DNA from: Gemmatimonadota bacterium
GTDB taxonomy: Bacteria > Gemmatimonadota > Gemmatimonadetes > Longimicrobiales > Gaopeijiaceae
DNA length: 5,426 nt
Direction: 5' to 3'
Assembly (NCBI GenBank): GCA_015492755.1
Contig: WGEM01000344.1
Location: forward strand, 1-5,426
Shown: positions 1 to 5,097 of the stretch, in pieces
How the letters are laid out: the number at the start of each line of letters is the position of its first letter
Position numbering within the stretch: position 1 is the first letter of the stretch
The notes under the pieces: generated by a model
Told to the model about the DNA's origin: nothing
The model's database searches: none
Seen by the model: only the letters and a program-made list of their open reading frames with translations
Position numbers and translations under genes: made by a program

Positions 1-198
1 AGTCCCCGCATCGTGGGCGAGTCGGTGGGTCTACACCCCGTCTGGGTGGTGCTGGCTCTCGCGCTGGGCGGCTTCTTCTTCGGGTTCGTGGGGTTGCTCA
101 TCGCCGTGCCGGCGGCGGCGGTGGTGAAGCTGCTGGCGGCCCGCGGCCTCGAGCGGTATCTGACGTCGAGTTTCTACCGGGGTGAGGCGGCGGCGTAG
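1..198 (+). CDS. AI-2E/PerM-family transporter, C-terminal end (partial)
   Basis: Only the last 65 residues are visible; the gene enters from the left edge in frame 1 and stops at TAG 196-198. The peptide opens with PRIVGESVGLHPVWVVLALA, followed by a Gly/Phe-rich stretch (GGFFFGFVGLLIAVP) and AAAVVKLL. This matches the end of AI-2E transporter (PF01594) proteins: a 'P-x-x-V-G-x-x-x-G-L-H-P' segment leading into the last hydrophobic helix pair, ending in a conserved 'G-x-L-x-A-V-P' turn, then a short cytoplasmic tail. Family members are polytopic inner-membrane proteins of about 350 residues. Some are linked to autoinducer-2 export or Na+/H+ antiport, but most have no known substrate, so none is assigned here. 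The next gene starts 107 bases downstream, so this is probably the end of a separate transcription unit. Confidence 0.78.
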   Translation, partial: SPRIVGESVGLHPVWVVLALALGGFFFGFVGLLIAVPAAAVVKLLAARGLERYLTSSFYRGEAAA

Positions 199-216
199 CG
201 GTGTACGCGGACCCGT

Positions 217-244
217 TTGTGGAGTCCTCGAGGGCGGTTAGACT
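217..244 (+). promoter_or_regulatory. Possible sigma-70-type promoter before the ferredoxin-NADP reductase gene
   Basis: TTGTGG (217-222) and TAGACT (239-244) are separated by 16 bases, in the gap between the transporter stop and the reductase start. The -10 matches TATAAT at four of six positions and the -35 matches TTGACA at three. The placement leaves a 5' leader of about 55 bases. This is the most promoter-like stretch in the gap, but chance matches of this quality are common. Confidence 0.3.
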
Positions 245-305
245 TGCTCGTTCGCGATCGCCTGCGGCAACTGCGGGCGGATGAAGCTGGACCGGCGCGA
301 GGCCC

Positions 306-1313
306 ATGAACGACGAGATCAGGGACATCACCATCATCGGCGGGGGCCCAACGGGGCTCTTCGCCGCCTTCTATGCGGGCATGCGCGGCATGACCTGCCG
401 CATCATCGACTCTCTCCCCGAGCTGGGCGGGCAGCTCAGCGCCCTGTACCCCGAGAAGTACATCCACGATGTGGGTGGCTTCCCCAAGATCCTGGCGAAG
501 GATCTGGTTCGAAACCTGGTGGAGCAGGGACTCCAGTTCGGCCCCGATGTGGTCCTGGAGGAGCAGGCGCAGACGCTGGAGCGGGATGACGACCACTTCG
601 TCCTGGGATGCACGCACGGGTCGTACCGGACCCGGGCGCTGGTGATCGCGGGGGGGAAGGGCGCCTTCCAACCCATGACGCTCTCCTGCCCCGGCTACGC
701 CGAGTTCACGCACCGGGGGATCGAGTTCGCGGTGCGGGATCCCGAGGCTCACCGGGGCAAGCGCATCGTGGTGGTGGGCGGCGGAGATTCGGCGCTGGAC
801 TTCGTCCTGATGCTGAAGGATGTGGCGGCTTCGCTGGTGCTGGTCCACCGCCGCGACGGATGGCGGGCGCACGAGGCGACGGTGGCCCGCGTCCTGGAGG
901 CGGCCGAGGCCGGCGAAATCGAGGTGCGCACCTTCCACGAGGTGCGCGAGGTGCACGGGGTGGATGCCGTGGAGCGCGTGACGGTTTTCGACAACCGCAC
1001 CGATGAAGACACCACGCTAGAGTGCGATCTCCTGCTCTCGTGCCTCGGTTTCAAGCCCGATCTGGGCCCCATCAAGAGCTGGGGTCTGGAGGTGGAGGGG
1101 AACCGCATCCGGGTCAACCAGCTCATGGAGACCAACATTCCCGGCGTGTACGCGGCGGGTGACGTGGTGACGTACGACGGGAAGCTGGACCTCATCGCCA
1201 CCGGCTTTTCGGAGGCGGCCATCGCGGTGAACAATGCGGTACACTTCGTGGATCCGAACGCGCGGGTGAACCCGGGGCACTCCACCAACATGAAGATCTT
1301 CAAGGATGCCTGA
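306..1313 (+). CDS. Ferredoxin/flavodoxin--NADP+ reductase, type 2 (TrxR-like FNR)
   Basis: A 335-residue flavoprotein, a normal length for type 2 ferredoxin-NADP+ reductases (YumC-like). These transfer electrons between NADPH and ferredoxin or flavodoxin in the cytoplasm. FAD-binding Rossmann motif GGGPTG is at residues 12-17. The family-typical block GGQLSALYPEKYIHDVGGFP is at 41-60, the NAD(P)H-binding motif [10 protein letters not shown] at 156-165, HRRDGWRAH at 181-189, and the second FAD motif GVYAAGD at 280-286, followed by ATGFSEAAIAVNNAVHFVDP. No CxxC redox pair lies in the central domain, which separates it from thioredoxin reductase. The C-terminal extension (VNPGHSTNMKIFKDA) also fits the family. 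The ATG at 306 starts the FAD motif at the usual distance; the purine-rich GCGAGG just upstream is a weak, close ribosome binding site. The thioredoxin reductase gene follows after 63 bases. No ferredoxin gene is in the window. Confidence 0.9.
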   Translation: MNDEIRDITIIGGGPTGLFAAFYAGMRGMTCRIIDSLPELGGQLSALYPEKYIHDVGGFPKILAKDLVRNLVEQGLQFGPDVVLEEQAQTLERDDDHFVLGCTHGSYRTRALVIAGGKGAFQPMTLSCPGYAEFTHRGIEFAVRDPEAHRGKRIVVVGGGDSALDFVLMLKDVAASLVLVHRRDGWRAHEATVARVLEAAEAGEIEVRTFHEVREVHGVDAVERVTVFDNRTDEDTTLECDLLLSCLGFKPDLGPIKSWGLEVEGNRIRVNQLMETNIPGVYAAGDVVTYDGKLDLIATGFSEAAIAVNNAVHFVDPNARVNPGHSTNMKIFKDA

Positions 1314-1365
1314 TGCACTGAGGGAACCGCCGAGGATTGGGTAGAACGACACATCCGCTGACACG

Positions 1366-1372
1366 GGAAGGA
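1366..1372 (+). promoter_or_regulatory. Ribosome binding site of trxB
   Basis: GGAAGGA lies four bases before the ATG at 1377. This supports that start over any internal Met, and over the overlapping frame that begins at 1337. Confidence 0.65.
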
Positions 1373-1376
1373 CGCC

Positions 1377-2417
1377 ATGAGCGAAGTTCGCGAAAGGGAA
1401 AAGGTGGTCATCGTCGGCTCCGGGCCGGCGGGCTGGACCGCCGCCATCTACGCCGCCCGGGCGCAGCTCGAGCCTTTTGTCTTCGAAGGGGCAGGCAGCC
1501 GCACCATGATCCCCGGCGGGCAGCTCATGTTCACCACGGAGGTGGAGAACTTTCCCGGATTCAAGAACGGGATCCAGGGCCAGGAACTTATGATGGAGAT
1601 GCGGGAGCAGGCGCTCCGCTTCGGCACCCGCTCGGTGTGGGAGGACATCGTGGAGGTGGACTTCTCCACCTACCCGTTCCTCCTCCGGTCCTCCGGCGGG
1701 AAGGAAGTGCGTGCCGACACCGTCATCGTGGCGACGGGTGCCAACGCCAGGTGGCTGGGTGTGCCGGGTGAGGAGCGACTGGCACAGTCGGGAGGCGGCG
1801 TGAGCGCGTGTGCGGTGTGCGACGGCGCGCTCCCGGCGTTCCGGGACAAGGTCCTGGCGGTGGTGGGGGGAGGCGACTCCGCCATGGAAGACGCGCTCTA
1901 CCTCACGAAGTTCGCCCGCGAGGTGCTCATCATTCACCGGCGGGACGAGTTCCGGGCATCGAAGATCATGGCGGAGCGGGCGCTGGCCCACCCCAAGATC
2001 CGGGTGCTCTGGAACAAGGTGGTGACGGAGGTCCTGGGGGATGAGTACATCACCGGGCTCCGCCTGAAGGACACCGTCACGGGTGAGGAGTCGGAGGTGG
2101 AGGTGGGCGGGCTCTTCGTGGCCATCGGCCACACGCCCAACACCGCGTTTCTGAATGGGCAGCTCGAGCTCAACGAGCAGGGCTACATCGTGACGCCGGT
2201 TCCGTGGCGAACCGTCACGTCGGTGCCCGGGGTGTTCGCCGCCGGCGACGTGATGGACGACTACTACCGCCAGGCCGTCACCGCCGCGGGCACCGGCTGC
2301 ATGGCGGCGCTGGACGCCGAGCGCTGGTTGGCCCACGGGGGGCCCGAGGAGACATACGGTACCACCGGTGAGCCGGTGGTGGCGGAGGCGGGGACGGAGG
2401 CGTCGGAAGGATCGTAG
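1377..2417 (+). CDS. trxB: Thioredoxin-disulfide reductase
   Basis: Catalyses NADPH-dependent reduction of oxidised thioredoxin in the cytoplasm through FAD and a redox-active disulfide. The 346-residue protein has FAD motif GSGPAG (14-19), GGQL (47-50), the active-site CAVC (145-148) followed by DGALPAF, NADPH motif GGGDSAMED (164-172), the 2'-phosphate-binding HRRDEFRAS (187-195), and the C-terminal FAD block [17 protein letters not shown] (285-301) with the usual [16 protein letters not shown]. All catalytic elements are intact. Bacterial TrxB is usually about 310-330 residues; the excess here is a low-complexity, acidic and Gly/Ala/Val-rich tail after residue 321. The tail's coding sequence contains a perfect 8-bp inverted repeat. 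The glycosyltransferase start follows the stop by six bases, so the two genes are probably co-transcribed. No thioredoxin gene is visible. Confidence 0.95.
   Translation: MSEVREREKVVIVGSGPAGWTAAIYAARAQLEPFVFEGAGSRTMIPGGQLMFTTEVENFPGFKNGIQGQELMMEMREQALRFGTRSVWEDIVEVDFSTYPFLLRSSGGKEVRADTVIVATGANARWLGVPGEERLAQSGGGVSACAVCDGALPAFRDKVLAVVGGGDSAMEDALYLTKFAREVLIIHRRDEFRASKIMAERALAHPKIRVLWNKVVTEVLGDEYITGLRLKDTVTGEESEVEVGGLFVAIGHTPNTAFLNGQLELNEQGYIVTPVPWRTVTSVPGVFAAGDVMDDYYRQAVTAAGTGCMAALDAERWLAHGGPEETYGTTGEPVVAEAGTEASEGS
2361..2380 (+). repeat. Inverted repeat (8-bp perfect stem, 4-base loop) inside the trxB tail
   Basis: ACCACCGG (2361-2368) and CCGGTGGT (2373-2380) are exact reverse complements around TGAG. 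The element sits in the variable C-terminal tail of trxB, about 40 bases before the stop. No T-run follows, so it is not an intrinsic terminator of the usual kind. It may be a chance product of GC-rich, low-complexity coding sequence. Confidence 0.35.
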
Positions 2418-2423
2418 CGCCGC

Positions 2424-3437
2424 ATGCCTGAGGCGCCCCGGGTCAGCGTCATCATGGTGAGCGCGGGGCGCTCGCCCTACCTGACGGAGTCGCTGACGTC
2501 TCTCGCCGCGCAGTCGTTCGGGGCGTGGGAGCTCATCTTCTGGGACAACGGGTGCCTCGACGACCCGCGCTGGGCGGTGCAGGCGGTGGAGGGGCTGGCC
2601 CACCGGGTCCGGGTGCTGGGTGGTGGCGCGCCGATGTCCGTGGGCGCGGCGCGGGCTCGCGCCGCGGGTGAGGCCCGCGGGGCGTACCTGGCCTTCCTCG
2701 ACGACGACGACCTCTGGAGCGCCGAGAAGCTGGAGCGCCAGGTGGCGCTGGCGGAACGAACGGGCGCGGGGCTCTGCTATGCCGATTGCTGGATCGTGGA
2801 CAGGGAGGGGCGCCGCCTCGGTCGCTACGCCCGGCGCGTGCGCCCCCACCGCGGCCAGGTCTTCGAGCGACTGCTCCTGGAGAACTTCATTCCCACCGTC
2901 ACCGCGCTCCTCCGCCGGGACGTGTATGAGCGCATCGGGCCCTTCCGGGACGACCTGCATGTGGCGGCGGAATACGCACTCTGGTTGCGGGTGGCGCGGA
3001 GCGGCGAGGTGGCGTACGACGCCGAGCCGCTGGCCTCCTACCGGGTGCGGGCCGGGAGCCTCACGTCGGCGCGCGACCGTGCGTACCGGGAGGTGGATGC
3101 GCTCTACGCGGCGCTGGGCGCGGCGGCGGCCGCCACCGGGGACACGGGCGTGGCGCGTCTCACGGCGCGGGCGCGGGCCCACCACCACTGGCGGTGGGCG
3201 CTGAGGGGGCTGGCCGAAGCGGGGGGGCTGGGAGCTCGTCTCGCCGCGGTGCCGCAGGCCTGCCGCCGGGGGGCACGCGGCTTCCTCCTTGCCGGGGGTC
3301 CGGTGTCGGGCGCGACGGCGCTGGCCACCTTTGCCTCCGCCGTCGTCCGTGGCTTCCCGGAACGGTGGCGGATGGTGCAGGCCCGGCTCGGGATGACCTC
3401 CGCCAGCGGTTGGCGAGAGATGGATACGGCGCGATGA
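2424..3437 (+). CDS. Glycosyltransferase family 2 (GT-A fold)
   Basis: A 337-residue cytoplasmic or membrane-associated GT2-type enzyme that should transfer a sugar from a nucleotide-sugar donor; donor and acceptor cannot be read from sequence. The N-terminal strand RVSVIMVSAGRSPYLTESL (6-24) and the following QSFGAWELIFWDNGCLDD (30-47) are the classic nucleotide-binding start of GT2 proteins. The metal-binding acidic motif is FLDDDDLW (91-98). RIGPF-type and AAEYALWLRVA (181-191) segments match the conserved region carrying the candidate catalytic acid, here probably Glu183. After about residue 215 the Ala/Arg-rich C-terminal part is not recognisable and has no clear transmembrane helix. GGAAGGA at 2405-2411 is the likely ribosome binding site, with long spacing (12 bases). 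It follows trxB by six bases, and its stop overlaps an ATG in the arrangement ATGA. Its position before the kinase and PqqD-like genes makes a role in peptide or surface glycosylation possible but unproven. Confidence 0.87.
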   Translation: MPEAPRVSVIMVSAGRSPYLTESLTSLAAQSFGAWELIFWDNGCLDDPRWAVQAVEGLAHRVRVLGGGAPMSVGAARARAAGEARGAYLAFLDDDDLWSAEKLERQVALAERTGAGLCYADCWIVDREGRRLGRYARRVRPHRGQVFERLLLENFIPTVTALLRRDVYERIGPFRDDLHVAAEYALWLRVARSGEVAYDAEPLASYRVRAGSLTSARDRAYREVDALYAALGAAAAATGDTGVARLTARARAHHHWRWALRGLAEAGGLGARLAAVPQACRRGARGFLLAGGPVSGATALATFASAVVRGFPERWRMVQARLGMTSASGWREMDTAR

Positions 3438-3444
3438 TTCGCGT

Positions 3445-3495
3445 ATGACTCCGTCGAAGCAGAGCCTCCCGTACCTGGCCTACGACTTTCCCTGA
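3445..3495 (+). CDS. Candidate 16-residue open frame abutting the kinase gene (separate peptide or interrupted 5' end)
   Basis: Encodes MTPSKQSLPYLAYDFP and ends at TGA 3493-3495, immediately followed by the ATG at 3496 in the same frame. Thirteen of its 15 sense codons after the ATG end in G or C, which fits coding use in this genome. It begins in an ATGA overlap with the stop of an even smaller frame (3434-3448, MIRV), which itself starts in an ATGA overlap with the glycosyltransferase stop. It may be a translationally coupled leader or small peptide, or the original N-terminus of the kinase cut off by a TGA. It may also not be translated. I recognise no family. There is no strong ribosome binding site. 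Confidence 0.3.
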   Translation: MTPSKQSLPYLAYDFP

Positions 3496-4317
3496 ATGCG
3501 GGTGGTCGACCGCCACGGGTGGGCGGAAGGCATGACCATCGAGTCCTTCGGGCGGCACGTCGGCTTCCGCACCGATCGTCCCCGTACGCTCGAGCTCCTC
3601 CTGGACCGCTTCCCGCCCGGTTGGCGTCCCTCGGAGGAGCGGGCGGTGCGCCGCCTCTACTCTCTCCGGGTGGCTCCGGAGGGCCGGAGGGCCCGCCGCC
3701 GCTACCACGTGCTGTACATGAACGCGCGGCGCATCGAGAAGTCGTCCGACCTGGACTATATCCTGGGGCGATTGGAGGCGGATCTGCAGCTCTACATCGC
3801 CGAGCGGGCGGTGCGCCGCGTCTTCGTCCACGCCGGTGTGGTGGCCTTCGGGGACCGGGCGGTGATCCTGCCCGGCTCCACCATGACGGGAAAGACCACG
3901 CTGGTGGAGGCGCTGCTTCGGGCCGGCGGTACGTACTACTCCGACGAGTACGCCGTCTTCAGCGAGGCGGGCCGCGTGTATCCCTTCGCCAAGCCGCTGT
4001 CCGTGCGCACGAGGGGGGTCTACGAAGCGCCGGAGCCGCGGATGCCGCAGACGCACGGCTGGCCCGTGGGCGAGAAGCCCGTCCGGCCGGGACTGGTGGT
4101 CCTCACCCGCTATGCCGAGGGGGTGCGTTTCCGCCCTCGCCGGGTGAGCCCGGGGCGGGCGGTGCTGGCGATGCTGGAGCACACCGTGCCGGCGCGGCGG
4201 CGCCCGCGGGCCTCGCTGACCACGCTCCAGCGCGTGGTGGCGCGGGTTCCGGTGTGGCAGGGGCGGCGCGGAGACGCCGACGAGGCGGTGGAAACGGTCC
4301 TCAGGATCCTGGGGTAG
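3496..4317 (+). CDS. HPr-kinase-like P-loop protein (HprK-related, RiPP-cluster type)
   Basis: The protein is 273 residues from the ATG at 3496. The Walker A loop is GSTMTGKT (127-134), preceded by VHAGVVAFGDRAVILP and followed by TLVEALLRAGGTYYSDEYAVF. Ser149-Asp150-Glu151 sits where HprK-like proteins place the acidic Walker B-type residues. AKPLSVRTRG (165-174) also matches the core of this group. It is shorter than bifunctional HPr kinase/phosphorylase (about 310 residues) and its N-terminal half differs, so it is unlikely to be the carbon-control enzyme. Homologues of this kind occur beside PqqD-like genes; in the paeninodin lasso peptide locus such a kinase phosphorylates the precursor's C-terminal serine. 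Peptide phosphorylation is therefore a reasonable guess. The start is uncertain: ATG 3496 directly abuts a TGA and lacks a clear ribosome binding site, whereas the in-frame ATG at 3532 has purine-rich GGTGGGCGGAAGG before it. The duplicated PqqD-like genes begin 103 bases downstream. Confidence 0.72.
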   Translation: MRVVDRHGWAEGMTIESFGRHVGFRTDRPRTLELLLDRFPPGWRPSEERAVRRLYSLRVAPEGRRARRRYHVLYMNARRIEKSSDLDYILGRLEADLQLYIAERAVRRVFVHAGVVAFGDRAVILPGSTMTGKTTLVEALLRAGGTYYSDEYAVFSEAGRVYPFAKPLSVRTRGVYEAPEPRMPQTHGWPVGEKPVRPGLVVLTRYAEGVRFRPRRVSPGRAVLAMLEHTVPARRRPRASLTTLQRVVARVPVWQGRRGDADEAVETVLRILG

Positions 4318-4340
4318 GAATTCCAGCGGGCACATCGCCA

Positions 4341-4370
4341 TTGCACGGGGCGTCGCCGCAGGCCGATACT
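4341..4370 (+). promoter_or_regulatory. Possible promoter before the first PqqD-like gene
   Basis: TTGCAC (4341-4346) and GATACT (4365-4370) are separated by 18 bases, 50 bases before the ATG at 4421. The second copy has CCGATA at almost the same distance from its ATG (5039-5044 against 4363-4368 here). This gives slight comparative support to the -10, although the second copy has no matching -35. Speculative. Confidence 0.22.
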
Positions 4371-4406
4371 GGAAGACGGGGGCACCAAGGCCGGCAGCCC
4401 CCGCGA

Positions 4407-4414
4407 GGGAGGAG
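4407..4414 (+). promoter_or_regulatory. Ribosome binding site of the first PqqD-like gene
   Basis: GGGAGGAG, six bases before the ATG at 4421. This is the best Shine-Dalgarno match in the window and fixes the start of this gene. Confidence 0.75.
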
Positions 4415-4420
4415 TAGACC

Positions 4421-4749
4421 ATGGACCTCATCGATCAGACCCCTGCCTCCCGCTCCCGTGGCGTTTTCGTGGAGGAGCTGGAGGGCGAGACGCTCATCTA
4501 CGACCGGGACACCCACGAGGCACACTGCCTGAACCCCACGGCGGCGTGGGTCTGGAGGCGCCTCGACGGACGCGCCTCCGTGGCCGAGCTCGCGGCGGAG
4601 CTGGCAGGGGCCGCGGACGGGCCGGTGCGGAGTGAGGAAGACGCGGTCCAGATGGTCTGGCTGGCGCTGGAGGAGCTCCGGGATGCCGGGCTCCTGGAGG
4701 GCGAGGTGCGCGTTCCGCCGTCGGAGGGGTCCGTGTCTCGCAGGGAGGC
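4421..4749 (+). repeat. Direct repeat, unit 1 (PqqD-like gene duplication)
   Basis: Aligns without gaps to 5098-5426 at a constant offset of 677 bases. From codon 17 onward (4469-4749 against 5146-5426) only four of 281 bases differ: 4531 G/C, 4534 C/T, 4558 G/T and 4618 C/T. Three are silent and one changes Arg46 to Ser. The first 16 codons differ at 15 of 48 bases. The right end of the repeat is unknown because the window stops. Confidence 0.95.
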
Positions 4750-4996
4750 GCTTCGCAGGCTGGGGCGCGCCGCCGGGCTGGCGCTGCTCCTGCCGGCGGT
4801 GGCGTCCGTGCGGGCGCCGGTGGCGGCGCAGGCGGCATCGTGCATCACGAAGGCGCAGTGCAAGGCCATCAATCCCAGGAACCCGGCCGACTGCACCGGC
4901 CTCCCCATCTGCAACAGGCGCAGGAGATGCTGCACGGCGGAGGTGGAGATCGACGATGGGGTGGTGGAGATCGAGTGCGAAGTGGAGAAGTGCTGA
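4421..4996 (+). CDS. PqqD-like domain fused to an internal Tat-like signal and an eight-cysteine tail (copy 1)
   Basis: A 191-residue protein in three parts. Residues about 17-94 are a PqqD-like winged-helix domain: LIYDRDTHEAHCLNPTAAWV, RLDGRASVAELAAEL, then a helix ending in LEELRDAGLLEG. This fold binds leader peptides in RiPP pathways. Residues 104-140 look like a twin-arginine export signal placed internally: SVSRREALRRLG, a hydrophobic stretch GLALLLPAVASV, and Ala-rich APVAAQAAS with possible AxA-type cleavage sites. Residues 141-191 form a small tail with Cys at 141, 147, 158, 164, 170, 171, 186 and 191, ending in an alternating acidic stretch (EVEIDDGVVEIECEVEK) suggestive of a beta-hairpin. 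The cytoplasmic half could thus act as a built-in leader and the cysteine-rich half be exported, folded or modified. Fusion of a PqqD-like domain to an export signal is unusual. A near-identical gene follows after 101 bases. I recognise no named family for the tail; the function of the whole is inferred. Confidence 0.8.
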   Translation: MDLIDQTPASRSRGVFVEELEGETLIYDRDTHEAHCLNPTAAWVWRRLDGRASVAELAAELAGAADGPVRSEEDAVQMVWLALEELRDAGLLEGEVRVPPSEGSVSRREALRRLGRAAGLALLLPAVASVRAPVAAQAASCITKAQCKAINPRNPADCTGLPICNRRRRCCTAEVEIDDGVVEIECEVEKC

Positions 4997-5082
4997 CCCT
5001 CCCGCCGGGACCAGCGGGCGAACGCGGAAGGCACGGTACCGATATGAGGACACCCGCAGAGGTTCCCGGCGATGTCTCGGAA

Positions 5083-5088
5083 GGGAGG
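5083..5088 (+). promoter_or_regulatory. Ribosome binding site of the second PqqD-like gene
   Basis: GGGAGG, nine bases before the ATG at 5098, in a context resembling that of the first copy (a GGGAGG run, then GTAGA, then ATGGAC). It supports 5098 over the Met three codons later. Confidence 0.65.
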
Positions 5089-5097
5089 CCGTAGATC

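Noticed and set aside
1017..3188. A 723-codon open frame on the minus strand
   Set aside because: It lies opposite the end of the FNR gene, trxB and most of the glycosyltransferase, all with clear family motifs. Its translation is rich in Arg, His and Pro without recognisable motifs, as expected for antisense shadows in GC-rich DNA.
3445..3495. The 16-residue frame as a lasso peptide precursor
   Set aside because: It is far too short for a leader plus a core ring, and it lacks the usual leader motif and a suitably placed Asp or Glu acceptor after a Gly, Ala or Ser core start.
3160..4431. A 423-codon minus-strand open frame opposite the kinase gene
   Set aside because: It has the same low-complexity Arg/Pro/His composition and no motif; the plus strand has a clear P-loop protein here.
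3519..4532. A 337-codon plus-strand open frame overlapping the kinase and the first PqqD-like gene
   Set aside because: It is a frame-shifted shadow, rich in Gly, Ala and Arg. It would swallow the start and strong ribosome binding site of the PqqD-like gene.
4832..4843. A lipobox (AASC) making the tail a lipoprotein
   Set aside because: Position -3 is Ala rather than the usual Leu, Val or Ile, and the hydrophobic core lies some distance upstream. It is possible but not supported over an ordinary signal cleavage.
4997..5020. An intrinsic terminator after the first PqqD-like gene
   Set aside because: Only a 5-bp stem (CCCGC/GCGGG) can be drawn, with no following T-run.
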